Assembly: GCA_032717465.1 (NCBI GenBank)
Contig: CM064658.1
Location: forward strand, 6,612,001 to 6,676,000
DNA from: Coenobita brevimanus
Taxonomy: Eukaryota > Arthropoda > Malacostraca > Decapoda > Coenobitidae
Reading direction: 5' to 3'
DNA length: 64,000 nucleotides
Shown here: positions 33,008 through 44,268 of the stretch, in pieces
Layout of the letters: each line of letters starts with the position of its first letter
How positions within the stretch are numbered: position 1 is the first letter of the stretch
The notes under the pieces: generated by a model
What the model was told of the DNA's origin: nothing
The model's input: only the letters and a program-made list of their open reading frames with translations
The model's database searches: none
Made by a program: the position numbers and the translations under genes

Positions 33008-33127
33008 CTGCATCAGTAATGAAGTCAGCAGTGTCAAAGGTCTCCAATGGTCAGCATGGACAGTCTTTTCTCGTAGCACCACTCACTCATCTTCAGCACC
33101 ATCCGTCACCACTATCATCCATCTGTG
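33008..33127 (+). other. Exon-like block U2
   Basis: The block starts after TGATCACCTCAG and ends CATCCATCTGTG|GTGAAG, a plausible donor. Two frames are open through the 120 nt. One reads AASVMKSAVSKVSN... ending SSIC, and block U3 gives a related reading (AAAMKSPSVV...SSSIC) in the equivalent frame. Coding status is unproven. Confidence 0.4.
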
Positions 33128-33184
33128 GTGAAGGTTTGAGCAGTGGCTTGTATAAAATGTGGGTAATAATTATATACTACCAGT

Positions 33185-33230
33185 ACGCTCCTCATGGGGC
33201 GATTTAGGATGGGATGATGGATGGATGGAA
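33185..33230 (+). mobile_element. Tail fragment of the composite SINE
   Basis: CGCTCCTCATGGGGCGATTT, then GGATGGGATGATGGATGG, matches the last 45 bp of the composite SINEs at 14.9 and 60.5 kb. Confidence 0.65.
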
Positions 33231-33390
33231 TACTTTGATGTGTGTGTGATTATGTATGTTGTTGAATAATTAAGTATGTGACCAGTAAGGATATGGTTAA
33301 TATTAACCTGCTGAAAAATGCAGAACACTGAATAATCTATCTGTATACCTAGGCTGTTTCCCCCCGTAACAGGGGATAGCCAGGACTGGA

Positions 33391-33415
33391 TGACACACAC
33401 ACACACACACACACA
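33391..33415 (+). repeat. CA microsatellite
   Basis: About 12 CA units. Confidence 0.9.
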
Positions 33416-33494
33416 TTACTCTTATCTTAGCCTCCAAGATACAGCAGGGATCTGAATAATACGCCAGTAAATAGTGTGTTGCTACTTACGTCAG

Positions 33495-33590
33495 TGGCAG
33501 CAGCAATGAAGTCACCATCTGTAGTGTTGTCTGTCTTATCACCAGTCAGTAGTCATCTTTCCATTATATCATCATCCATCTGTGATAATG
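33495..33590 (+). other. Exon-like block U3
   Basis: The 96-nt block follows CTACTTACGTCAG and ends CATCCATCTGTGATAATG|GTGTAT. Its first half repeats GCAGCA-ATGAAGTCA as in U2. One frame is open (AAAMKSPSVVLSVLSPVS...). Confidence 0.38.
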
Positions 33591-33730
33591 GTGTATGTAT
33601 GTAGTGGCTGTTATGACCAGTAATTTATATTGGATTATATATTGTCTAACGCTGTATATGAGCATTATGTTATTTTAAAGCTGCTGAACAGTACAATTTG
33701 CAGCAGTGAAGTCACTATCCTCCTTTGCAG

Positions 33731-33925
33731 CAGTGAAGTCACATCCTTAACAGTATTCATAAGCCTGAAGTCATCCAGCATCCTCTGTTGTCCACCTCTT
33801 CCGCTGTCAGCTTGAGGTTGTCCTCCATCCTCCTCCATCACAGTCAGCCTGAAATTGATAATCAGCCTGAAGTCATCCTCAGTCAGCCAGCAAGTTTTCG
33901 TCCATCCCTGGAGTCATCATCTGTG
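33731..33925 (+). other. Exon-like block U4
   Basis: TATCCTCCTTTGCAG precedes and CATCATCTGTG|GTAAGG follows, the best acceptor and donor pair of the series. The 195-nt block repeats CAGCCTGAA-T and GTCATCC. All three frames contain stops, so if it is spliced it is non-coding or decayed. Confidence 0.4.
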
Positions 33926-34369
33926 GTAAGGTTAATTTGACTGCTGCTTTGTATAATAGTGGATACCTCCTCCAATGCAGGGACATTTTATACTTCTTGT
34001 ACAGTATATGCCTCCATTCATTGCAAGTTTACTCAGTTTAGCTCAATAAAATTATGTTAGCAGCAGCATCAATAAACATTTTAGTTGTCTTTGTGGTGAA
34101 GGTATTAATAGAAGGATATACTGTACTGCTTAATTTGCTGATAATTACCTTACCCAAAGCAGCAGTGAAACAGCTTTGTTGTCAGCTTCCAATTATGGTA
34201 AATGTTTGTGTATATATTATGTTCATTATGTACTTCTGCAATATTCCGAGTAATACATATACTGTACTGTACTGTTTAATATTGTATAGCTGAAAAGTAC
34301 TAAGATTAATATAAACCTACTGAACTTGTAATAGTGTACAGTTTAATCATTTTATTACCATCTTGGCAG

Positions 34370-34472
34370 CACCATTGGACGTCAGCAGCTTCCTTTGCCC
34401 TCTCGAAGTCGCACTCCTGAAGTCGCATTCTGGCAGTCTTCCTCCCTCCCCTGCATCAGTAGCTGTGGGAAG
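34370..34472 (+). other. Exon-like block U5
   Basis: TTTATTACCATCTTGGCAG precedes and GCTGTGGGAAG|GTAAAC follows 103 nt containing GTCAGCAGC and two GAAGTCGCA repeats. No protein similarity recognised. Confidence 0.38.
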
Positions 34473-35342
34473 GTAAACATTATCTCACTGATTTATGTTA
34501 AGTCAGTCCTATTTTACCCCCTTTGAAGTGTAGTGGCCTGTGGGTAGGCTTGTGTAGTCCAGTACAGTTTATTTGAGTTGATATCTTCGCATTGTGACAT
34601 ATTGAAAAGCCACCAGTCACCTCTTTCCAGCAACCTGTGTAAGGCCGTCCTTCTGACTGGCGCATAATAACCATATTGACACACACAAAGGGTAGTTTAT
34701 ACGATGGTGTGGTGTAGATGCACTCATGCTTTTCGATTCTTTCCAAATTATTATTGCAGACTGAACAAAGGATATTAAACATTATTTCCAGGAAGATTAG
34801 GGAGAAGTTGTACTGCATAATTGAGATTTGATGAATAACTTTCAGTCCATTAACATTCTACTTAGTTATTTTCTTTATACCAGCAGATTCAACTCAGGAC
34901 AGATTGGTATCTAACTCATCCATTTCATAAAGTCTCACCATAGTGTAATTTGTCTGGTATAGGCTTGTATGTCAGTGAAATGGATTATACTGTTTAATAA
35001 TGTACATGAACATTAGATGAAAAACTTATCTTTGTTTTTACATGAACTCAAAGCTGACCGACTAGTTGGTGATACTGAAAAAGCAAAATTTATACTTCTA
35101 TGAGAAAAATAAGATTCTTAATTACAGCCCATGATGAAATTATTTTTATTAAATATTAATTTCATAACTTTTTAAAGCAAGTCTTTCTAAGTCCACCCTA
35201 TATTACAGAATAATTGCCTGTTACAGCACCAGTGCTGTCCAAATCTTATCAATTTGCCTCAGTGTTCAGTGTCAGTTGCATGGAAGAAGTTTGTTTTTGA
35301 CTTAAAAGTGCTGCCAAATTAATTTGCTGATACTGACCTCAG
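34473..35342. other. Unassigned AT-rich stretch
   Basis: No gene or element recognised between exon-like blocks U5 and U6. Confidence 0.35.
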
Positions 35343-35474
35343 CAGCAGCGGGTGGGAGTTTGTGATGCAGATGTCCTCCATCCTCTTGTCTGCTGCTCCC
35401 TCATCTGTCAGCATCGTCATGTCAGCTGCTATCCTGCCATCTGTCCCTCCATTGCGTCAACATCAATGGTACAG
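35343..35474 (+). other. Exon-like block U6
   Basis: The block follows GATACTGACCTCAG and ends AATGGTACAG|GTTACT. It is 132 nt, a multiple of three, and rich in GTCAGC and CATC. The acceptor wording (ACTGACCTCAGCAGC) is shared with U7. Confidence 0.38.
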
Positions 35475-35845
35475 GTTACTGTAAGGTTTTTGTACTTTTA
35501 TAGTTCATTTACAATATGTGATATAAATCATTATTGTCATAACATTACACAGGACAGTACATGAATACATCAGATAGACTTTGAAGTGGAACAGTCAAAT
35601 GGTAATAACCAATCTCATTTTAGCTCTTCAAAGCGTAAGAACCCTAGGTTGGGCTGCGATTGTCCAGCACATCAAAAGGTTGATGACCAGCTACTTGCCT
35701 TCATGGCATGGCTGAACAACGTGCAGTTACTCCCTTTGGTTCAGAGTAGTGAGAGACTGACGGCCATTTTCACTAATATATTCCCAGGGTTGTTATCAGA
35801 ACAGCATTGGTGTTTGATATGGGGTAAGAAGTCTGATGTGGAGAT

Positions 35846-36065
35846 CATCATCATCATCATCATCGTTTTTCGTCCGTCTGTTTCCATATTCAAACTGGGG
35901 TTGGATGTAGGCGTTTCTCCCGGGTAGAGAACTTTGGATTGGAGCATGTAGCATTTTATGACTGGATGCCCTTCCTAATGTCTATCAATGACCCTTGGGT
36001 GGATTTGATCCTCCGACCCTTTGGATAGAGCAGAGCGCTCTAACCCACTGAGCCACGACTGCTAC
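35846..36065 (-). mobile_element. tRNA-derived SINE with RTE-type tail and perfect 11-bp target duplication
   Basis: GATGTGGAGAT flanks both sides (35835-35845 and 36066-36076). On the minus strand the head is tRNA-like: GTGGCTCAGTGGGTTAGAGC carries the A box and GGATCAAATCC the B box. The body contains GGAAGGGCATCCAGTC, a motif common to tRNA SINEs that use RTE machinery, and the tail is ACGATGATGATGATG. Target duplication and clean ends indicate a recent insertion. Confidence 0.92.
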
Positions 36066-36399
36066 GATGTGGAGATTATGGAATATGAAAATTGACTAGG
36101 AGAGAGAGAGGCTGAGAGGAGAGGGGGAATATAATGAGGTGGAACAATGGGTTTTGTTATGAAATACAGGGGCTTGCATACATTTGTGCACAAATGTAGA
36201 CAGGAGATAAAATGATAGATATGCAGAATAAGTGATTTACGGTACAGAAAGACTGAGGGTAGTTTGAGGGAAGGCAGCATCATGGTAGAGGAAGGTGACA
36301 TGGAAGAGTTTTGTATGGGGCCAGCCTGTCGGATTAAGGCATCTGGCCCAACTAACAAAGTTCTTTGTAAATTATTTGTGGGTACATCACTGACCTCAG

Positions 36400-36532
36400 C
36401 AGCATCAGGTGAGAGTCAGCATTGGTATCATCCATCCATCAGCAGTTGTCCATCCATCCTTCGTGTCGGCATCCGTCAGCCACCATCCATCCGTCAGTCT
36501 CTCTGTCCCTGGCGTCTGCATCTGTGGTACAG
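36400..36532 (+). other. Exon-like block U7
   Basis: The block follows CATCACTGACCTCAG and ends CATCTGTG|GTACAG|AT. A GT is present at 36527-36528, in the position used by U2 and U4, while the U6-type donor position reads AT. It is rich in CATCCATC and GTCAGC. Confidence 0.36.
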
Positions 36533-36580
36533 ATTAATACCTACATCAGGTTTTTAAACATATAATTTATTCATTTCTGT

Positions 36581-36740
36581 GGTGCTAGAGAGGGTTACCC
36601 ATTTATCATGGCACTGATAACTAGGCAGCTCACACCCCACAGCTCCCTCTCAAATGCTGAAGAGAGTATGATGCACTGCAGGAGTAGGGCAACTTCAGCC
36701 TGCAGTGCACTGGGTTCACCTCTGTATGAGCTTGGCACTA
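36581..36740 (+). repeat. Dispersed repeat A, copy 2
   Basis: GGTGCTAGAGAGGGTTACCC, ATCATGGCACTGATAACT and CTTCAGCCTGCAGTGCAC followed by TGGGTTCAC match the repeat A family. As in copy 3, it lies just downstream of an exon-like block and a GGTTTTTA motif. Confidence 0.6.
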
Positions 36741-37119
36741 AAACTTCTTATAAATCACTACTGTACTGTTATTACTGTATAAATACATTTCCAGGATGAA
36801 AGTACAAAAATAGAACTGTCAGATAAACATTGACTGCCTGCTCCATTTTATCACCATGGTTTAGGGGCCCAGGGCTAGGCTACTGTACTGTAGTTAGGGT
36901 AGATGACCAGCCTAGTCCTCTTAGTGGCAGTAAATTACATTGAAAAACTGGCTTTCACGTCTTGCTAATTGTGTAGGGTAATTATTCCTTAGCATTTTAA
37001 CTATCTACTGTATTCCCAGGGTAATTAGAGTAATACAGATATATAATCCAGGGTACAGATACAGAATGAAATGTGATGAATATACCAAACTTCTGTCTAT
37101 CTATCTATTGCCAGACGCC

Positions 37120-40100
37120 TCAATCCCGTTTGGGGTGACCACAAACAAATCGCCTCCAAGTCGCCCTGTCCCCCGCCATTTCACTGCCCTGCTCCCAACT
37201 CACACCCCCCTCTCTCATATACCTCTCCACCCCATCCCTCCATCTCATCCTCGGCCTCCCCCTCCCTCTTCCCCCCTCCACCTCACTCACATACAATCTC
37301 TTCGTCAGTCTTTCACCCTCCATCCTCTCCACATGGCCGAACCACCTCAGTGTGTTCCTCATAACACTTCCTATCACATCCACATCCACATCACAACGCT
37401 CCTTTATATCCTCATTCGTCAGCCTGTCTCTCCATGTGAGTCCACAGGCTTCTCTTAAATAACTCATTTCCACTGCTCTCACTCTTGACTTGTGTCCTTC
37501 CAACAACGTCCAAACTTCACTTCCATATGTTAGAGTTGGTATCACAATACTGTCATGTAGTAACTTTTTCACTTCCATGCTCAGTTCCCTGTTTCTTATC
37601 ACTGCTTTCAAAGAACCAGCAACCTTTCTTCCCTGCTGTACCCTTTCAAGCATTTCACCCTCCAAACCTCCATCCTTACTCATCACACTACCCAAGTACT
37701 TAAACGTACTCACATTTTCCAATTCCTCACCATCCAACCTCACTGCACATTCACTGACTTCACCTCTCTCAAAGACCATCACTTTACTCTTCCCTACATT
37801 CACCTTTAGATTCCGTTTCTTACACACTCTCCCAAACTCATCCACCAAGCCTTGCAGCTCCCCTTCGTCTTCACTCAACAACACAGTATCATCTGCAAAC
37901 AACAGTACAGGGAGTTTCCAAACACTATCCTCTCTCACCAGGGCCACTCCAACATCCACTACCCTACCTTGTACCTCTTTTATTACCCCATCCATGTACA
38001 GATTGAACAACCATGGAGACATGACACATCCCTGTTTCAACCCAACTATCAAAGAGAAAAATTCACTTAGTTCACCATCCATACGCACTGCAGCCTTCGC
38101 ACCATCGTACATACTCTTCACAGCATTCAACAACTTCCCATCTACTCCATATATTCTTAACATTTTCCACAATCCTTGTCTATCCACCCTGTCATATGCT
38201 TTCTCCAAATCCATGAAAGCCGCATACAACTTCTTTCCCTTCTCTAGAAACTTTTCCACTAAAGATCTAAGAATGAATATCTGATCTACACAACCTCTTC
38301 CCTTCCTAAAGCCTCCCTGTTCTTCTCCAACTAATTTCTCTGTTCTTTCTCTAACTCTGTCAATAAGTATCCTACCATACACTTTTCCTATTATACAGTA
38401 GAACCTCTCTCATCCAGACTATATGGGGAGAAGGGTTGTCCGAATTAGCAGATTGTCCGGACTATCAGGGTAATCTCCAGTTCATACCAAAAACTATCTA
38501 CATATGGTATGTTTGTTAATTATTAACATATGTGGCATATGTCAACCTTACGTAACTGCAAAAGATGAAAGGATACTAAAATAACCAAACTAATCATGTA
38601 CGATAGTTTTGTGTTGCATAATTTGCAGGTAAGGCCATGACAAGAAACTAGCCTACATTTTAAATTGTAGTAAGTGACTAAGGCCCATGTAGGCAAAAAA
38701 ATAAATTAATTAACTGTAATATTTGGAATAAAAATAAAACTTATGTAGGCAAAAAATACATTGTCATCTTTGGCATATTGATAACACCCATATGGGCAGG
38801 AAGCTAATGTTTGATGTACAAGTAAAGCACATTTAAGTACAAAAAATAACTTACAGTAATCACTAAACACTGCAGAATATTCTGACCCATTTTTGTGTAA
38901 GCAAACTCCTCCTTTTAACACTTTTATTCATTGCAGAAGCTACACTTGCATTAAGGGGCATGGTAAGGAGGATTAACTTTTGAAATACAGTGTAAAAATA
39001 TAAATGGTTGGTGAACTAGTTGATGGAACGAATGCTAGCGTGTGTTTAAACAGGCGCCCATGTTGCGACCTAGCATGATCTGAGACTAAACGAATGATAA
39101 TCGCTTTCCGCATCGATACTGAAAATGACTTTAGAGTTACTGTATTTTCAACATATTTTTGGAGCTTATTATTTTTAAATTTTGTCCGAATTAACAGAAA
39201 TCCGGATTAAAGGGGTCCGGACCAAAGAGGTTCTACTGTACTAAGAAGACAAATGCCCTATTGATTACCACACTCATCTTTTTCCCCTTTTCCTTTGTAC
39301 AAGGGAATAATTATACCTGACTTCCAATCCTCCAGGACTCTACCTTCCTCCCAGGCCAATCTGCACATCTTCCACATCCATTCTACTACTATCTCTCCCC
39401 CATGCTTCAGCATTTCACCACACACTCCATCAATTCCTGGGGCTTTCCCCGATTTAACTTTCTTCATTGCTTCCACAACTTCTATCCTACTGATTTCTTT
39501 CTGTCTTCTCACCTCCCTCCTTCTCCCAGCCATTCCCCAGCCACTTATACTCGCATTACTTCCATCCTCTATGTTCAACAATTCCTTAAAGTGTTCTCTC
39601 CATTTGCTCACTTTTTCTCCCTTCTCCACTAGTAATCTACCATTTTTATCTTTCACTCCCCTGCTAACTTCACTTCCACCCTGTCTTACTCTTTTCACCT
39701 CTCTCCAGAACATTTTCTTACAGTCCCTCCACTTTACAGTCAAATTCCTTCCAAATTCCTCATCCACTCTCTTCTTACTCTCTCTTACTAATCTTTTCAC
39801 CTCTTTCTTTCTACATATAACTCTCTCTTCCGCCTCTCAACTTCTTCCACGCCCCTATTTCTCATCCATTCATTGTATGCTTTCTTCTTTTGTGCCACAG
39901 CCTATCTCACCTCTTAAGTCCACCACACTGTTCTTTGCACCCCCCTCCGTCTTCTCTTCCTTCCACACACCACATCACATGCTGCACATATTTCTTCTGT
40001 AAATATCCTACACACACCTTCCACGTCTCCCATCTGCTCCAATTCATATTTGCCCAATCGTTCCTCCACTTCTCTCGTATACTCTGCCTTTTTCTTATCC

Positions 40101-41037
40101 TCTTGTAACCTTTCCACTCTCCTTGCAACTACTCCTTCCTCTCGTCTTTCCCTTCTTCTATTCCTCCATCTTACTTGAATCCTAATTCTGGCCACCACCA
40201 AGTAGTGGTCAGAAAGTCCACTCCCCCAACCTCTATAAACTCTTGCATCCATTACACAGCTTCGCATCCTTTCATCCACACGCACATAATCAATCATTGC
40301 CTTCCTTTCATTCAGTTCACCACCCACCCTTCTCATCACTCGCCATGTATACCTGTGGATCATTTTATGCCTGAAGAGGGTATTGGCTATCACCAACCCC
40401 CTCCCAGCACAAATGTCCACTAACGCACTGCCATTCTCATCTATCTCAGCAGGCACACCCCACTCACCAACTATTCCACCCACCTTCACATTCCCAACTT
40501 TACCATTCATATCATTGATCAAAAACACTTTCTCATTCCTTCCAAACTTTTCCATTTACACTTCTACATTTGTCCAGAACTCGTCTCTCACTCTTCTAGC
40601 ACGATCTTGCGTTGGCGCATACACACACACACAATCGCCCACATTTGTATTCCAACTTTCAACTTTACCCACACAATCCTTGACCCAACTGATCCATACT
40701 GTCTTATGCTCTTCTTCCATCTTTTACTCACAACTATACATACTCCTTCCTTTGCCCTCTCATTCTCACCTACTCCTGCACATATACCCCATCCATATTC
40801 CCATTCTCGCACACTTTCTCCTCTCCATTTTGTTTCAGTTATTCCACATACATCCACTTTCGCACCCTCAAGCACCTGGACAATCTCTCTCTCTTTCACC
40901 CCATCATTCGCTCCTCTTACATTCCTTGTACCCATTACCAAGTCCTTTGTCTGGTCCTGGGTCGTCATTGTTTGGTCAGTCCTTGTCCGAGGCTTCTTGT
41001 TTGTTTTTTTAGTTAGTTGTTTTCCGGGAAGGGGCAC
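37120..41037 (-). pseudogene. RTE-like endonuclease-reverse transcriptase, frameshifted
   Basis: The polyprotein would nick target DNA and reverse-transcribe the element RNA. Segment 41037-40588 has the endonuclease start (MGTRNVRGANDG, CGITETKWRGE). Segment 40555-39914 continues it (DMNGKVGN, GLVIANTLF, IDYVRVD, GLSDHYLVVA). Segment 39800-39258 holds the linker and RT start (KVKSGKAPGIDGVCGEMLKH, GIIIPLYKGKGEKDECGNQ). Segment 38382-37120 has the RT palm (GFRKGRGCVDQIF, DLEKAYDRVDR, catalytic FADDTVLLSED) and the C-terminal part (GSEVWTLL, LRWFGHVERM, RRFVCGHPKRD). The first three segments lie in three different frames. The segments on either side of the MITE stay in one frame if the 843 bp plus one TA is removed, but a TAG directly after GNQ interrupts them. 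Confidence 0.9.
38396..39238. mobile_element. 843-bp pogo/Tigger-type MITE, copy 1
   Basis: The ends are CAGTAGAACCTCTCTCATCC and an inverted partner ending AAGAGGTTCTACTG. TA lies on both sides (38394-38395 and 39239-39240). Subterminal GTCCGAATTA and ATCCGGATTAAAGG motifs are typical of Tigger-like ends. It carries no transposase. A 71-codon minus-strand ORF (38706-38921) is also present in copy 2, but nothing shows that it is a gene. Confidence 0.93.
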
Positions 41038-41123
41038 TAACCCTCCCCCAACCCTTTTAGTCGCCTTTTACGACTTCTGTACTGAATAAGGAGACTTGGC
41101 ATGTACTGCACTAACCTCTGCAG

Positions 41124-41290
41124 CTTGTGTTGAGTCAGGACCGGTATCCTGGATGTCAACCTGGGTGTCCTATGCCCTCTTGTCAGCTGTGTCGTGTCTG
41201 CATCCATCCTCTTGCCAGCATCACTCCTGTCGGCGTCCTTCTGTCGCCTTGGATGTCGCCCTCCTTCCATGTTGTCAGCATCTTCAATAC
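41124..41290 (+). other. Exon-like block U8
   Basis: The block follows GCACTAACCTCTGCAG and contains the GTCAGC and CATCC wording of U1-U7. No clear donor is seen at its right end (CAATACATG then TTTAATAC). The RTE-like LINE sits between U7 and this block. Confidence 0.33.
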
Positions 41291-41321
41291 ATGTTTAATA
41301 CAAGGTTTTTATACATAGTTT

Positions 41322-41476
41322 TGTGCTGGAGAAGGATGCCTTCACTTGGTGGCACCAGCTATGCATGGTTATATAAATATCCCTCAGCCCCTTACCCATG
41401 AAAGAAAGATGGTGAGTTGTTGGAAGATTGCATTTCAGCCTGCAGTACACCGGGTTCATGTTCAGGCATGGGGTTT
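41322..41476 (+). repeat. Dispersed repeat A, copy 3
   Basis: GTGCTGGAGAAGGATGCCTT, CACTTGGTGGCACCAG, TCAGCCTGCAGTACACCGGG and TTCATGTTCAGG match the family. Confidence 0.62.
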
Positions 41477-42825
41477 CAACTACAACTGCCGCTGCTATAC
41501 TGCACATAGCATGACAGTTCACATTTTTTATGTACTTTGTTATGACAAATTCAGAGGCTGCATACACTTTTGTGCACAAATATATGGACAGGAGATAAAA
41601 TAAATGATATGCAGAGCAGGGATGGGGTCAGTTACAGTTGTTCTATTACTGTTACTCATATTTCAGAGCCCAGGTATTACTATCTATTACAGTGTTTCAT
41701 TATTACTATTTCTATTGCTCAGGTATCTATTACTGTTACAGTTACAATTGCTTGCACAACGACGCTCCACTGTTGACACTCAGTAATATCTGAATTGGTT
41801 CATCATGTGAATGTTGATTGTTGTCAGCTTGGTTTGTATGATTTTCATCAGAGCACTAGCTAGTTTCAGGGCTCTAATGTTCTGATCGTGGTGTCAGTTT
41901 CAGACAAGACTGCAGCAAACAGATGTTATAGAAATAGACTATTACTCCTTGCTTTTTATTACTATTATTATTACAGGCAAACAAGTTTCAGTCTATTACT
42001 ATTACTATTATTATTACTTGAAAATACTGCGAGTTTCTATTACCATTACATATTACTATTACCCCATGCCTGATGCAGAGAAAGTGATGTACAGAATGAC
42101 AGTAGGCACTCTCACCCCGTTACTTATCAGTCTTTCCATTTCATGTAGCATTTGCTTTTTTAGACTGACTGTACCATAGATGGATGAACAAACAGGATGC
42201 ACAGTTAGGACTTAAAAATAATTACATACCCCAACATGGCAATGTCGTCTTCATCCTTGTGTATGGCACTCCAAGGTTTACGATCTCGCTGTCCTCATCC
42301 CTCATCACACAAGGCTCCTCCGACTCAACACAGTTATTACTTGTTCTCCTACATTTTTCATGCAATATATCACAACTTCATATCTCCACAATCACCTTAT
42401 TTGAACATAGCCTTGTTAATACTGTACCAAACATATTTAAGGAAGGCATGTAAAGGAAAAATCTGAAGTGAAAAATCTGAATTGGAATTTTGAAGTAGCA
42501 AGAATAAGATATAGTGAAGAGGCCAAGCTTCTCACCAAATTTATTAACATACTGTACATTTATCCTACACTAATACATTCTAATTTTACTTTACATACAT
42601 GCAATACATCCAACACATTCTTAATCATTTATTTCAGTTTACATTCTTCATTTTACATTTGTTAGTTACTTGCATACTATCATTCTAACACACTATGACT
42701 TACATAGACCTGCATTTTTTCTCAGCAATTACATAGCCTCTTCAGCATAAGACTTCAAGAAAAAAAAAAAAAAGTTAATGGAGTCTCATTTTAACTATCA
42801 GAACATCTTTAACAGAAAATATGGA
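41477..42825. other. Unassigned AT-rich stretch with TTAC/TATTAC simple repeats
   Basis: Runs of ATTACTATTA occur near 41640-41740 and 41935-42065. The Tyr- or Leu-rich ORFs here are translations of them. No gene recognised. Confidence 0.45.
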
Positions 42826-42827
42826 TA

Positions 42828-43560
42828 AAAGAAAAGTTATATCTAGGGCAGGTGGCAGTACTGTCAAAGCAGGGGTATGGCCATATGCAGTTTACAAGGG
42901 TGTGGGAGTGTTTGTGGTAAATAGGTGCATAGGAGATGTATTGGTATTAGGGGTAGGCTGCAAAATAATGCTGATTTTGAGTGCAATAAAGAGAGCATAC
43001 AGAAGCAGAGCAGCAGTTAAGTATTAATTTTGTTAGAGACTCTGGAGTGTGGAGAGTTTTGTTATCTGGGGTGACATGCTGGGGATGAGACTAGAGGTAT
43101 TTTGGTAAAAAGGCTCAGGAGTGGTCGGAAAAAGCTTGGAGTTGTTGCCCATCCAGGCAGTGAGGGGGAAGTCCTTATACACAGCTTGTGTTATGATTGT
43201 AAAGGTGTATGGCAATGAGACTTGGGGAGTAAAGGAGGATATTCATATGCTCATACACACACATAGATGAGAGGGGGTTTAGGAATGTGCAAGAGGAAGG
43301 GTGGGATGTGTTGGTACTGTATTTTGATGAGGTAGAGAGATGGTTTGGGCATGTGGAGAGGATGGAGGATTACAGCTAGGCCCATAAAGTGAGATGTTAT
43401 TGTCTAGAGTAGAGCTGCAAGGGGTAGGAAAAAAAAAAAAAGGGATGAGGTAAGAGTGACAAGGTTAAGGGACTGAAGAGAGGTTGCTGACATCGAGCAG
43501 CATTGAGAACCGTCATTAGGTGCCCAAGGTCCATGCATGGAAGCATGCTGAAGCCTTTAT
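42828..43560 (+). pseudogene. Decayed second-type RTE-like LINE, C-terminal part
   Basis: Near 42835-42990 a translation with VYKGVGVFVV...RCIGDVLVLGVGC keeps the outline of the C-terminal zinc-binding segment of many RTE-like LINEs (usual form CxVCxKGVGxNSIxC, then C-x-WVHxxCSG), but its cysteines are mostly lost. Then come fragments matching YLGDML, and VYGNETWGVKED near 43208-43240 (usual VYGSETWxxKxED). Near 43325-43375 VERWFGHVERMEDYS matches the R-WFGHVERM block. Frames change between pieces. The 3' end is probably the AAATAAAATGATTATTAT near 43545-43580. It differs from the GATA-tailed family. Confidence 0.65.
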
Positions 43561-43814
43561 AAATAAAATGATTATTATAGAGGCACTAGAAAAATTTAAA
43601 TTTGTTCCGACCTTGTATGCCATATAGGGTACAAAGAAGTTGGATGTTATAGAATTCAGTAGATGGAAATAAGTTTGTTCAAAACTCTGTATTAGGAGAT
43701 CTATTGAACTTAAATTTAGTGGTTGCAAATATAAATAGTTATAGAATTGAATAAGTTGATGGAGGCTTCTTCTGACTTCTTTAAAATCTAGACTTTACTG
43801 AATGTATGTGAATA

Positions 43815-44052
43815 TATCTGAGGTGATCTGGCCATGTGGAGAAGATGGAGATTGAGAGTAACGAGGAGGGAGTATGTGAGTGAAGTGGAGGGGGAGGCCA
43901 AGGATGAGATGGAGAATGGAATGGAGAGTTATGTGAGAGATGGGGGTGTGAGCTGCGGTGAGGGCAGTGAAATGATGAATGAACGGACGACTCAGAGGCG
44001 ATTTGTTTGTGGCCACCCCTTTTGGGATTAAGGCATCTGGCAATAGATATAC
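43815..44052 (+). pseudogene. 3' end of an RTE-like LINE (GATA-tailed family)
   Basis: The translation near 43860-44031 keeps REYVSEVEGEAKDEM, VRDGGVSCGEGSEM and RRFVCGHPFWD, the C-terminus of the LINE at 37.1-41.1 kb. The tail TTAAGGCATCTGGCAATAGA follows. It is strongly 5'-truncated. Confidence 0.85.
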
Positions 44053-44201
44053 AGTTCTGAACAGATATATCTTAAGTGGGAATAATAGTCATTGTACTGA
44101 AGGAGTTAACATTCTCATTCACTAATATTTAGGATTTTTCTTTCTTACTCCTTAACACCTTCTGGGTTATATTAATATTCTTTCATACAATATTGAATAC
44201 T

Positions 44202-44236
<35 letters not shown>

Positions 44237-44268
44237 GTTCATTACCTTTTCCTCTTGGTGTTCCTCAG

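Larger units (their letters stand above)
37093..41090 (-). mobile_element. RTE-like LINE, nearly full length, with nested MITE
   Basis: Removing the 843-bp MITE at 38396-39238 leaves about 3.15 kb, the normal size of an RTE element. On the minus strand it starts with a leader (TCGTAAAAGGCGACTAAAAG and GGGTTAGTGCCCCTTCCCGG), encodes an endonuclease-RT polyprotein, and ends with the GGCGTCTGGCAATAGATAG tail and GATA-type repeats. It is the reference copy for at least five truncated relatives in this window. Shadow ORFs on the plus strand (Ser/Pro/His/Thr-rich) should not be read as genes. Confidence 0.92.

Noticed and set aside
36005..36065. tRNA gene on the minus strand
   Set aside because: It is the head of a SINE flanked by a perfect 11-bp target duplication.
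38706..38921. 71-codon ORF conserved in two MITE copies
   Set aside because: The two copies are similar along the whole MITE, so conservation of the ORF alone is not evidence for a gene.
37485..41089. Many long plus-strand ORFs rich in Ser, Pro, Thr, His and Phe
   Set aside because: They are antisense shadows of the minus-strand RTE-like LINE polyprotein.
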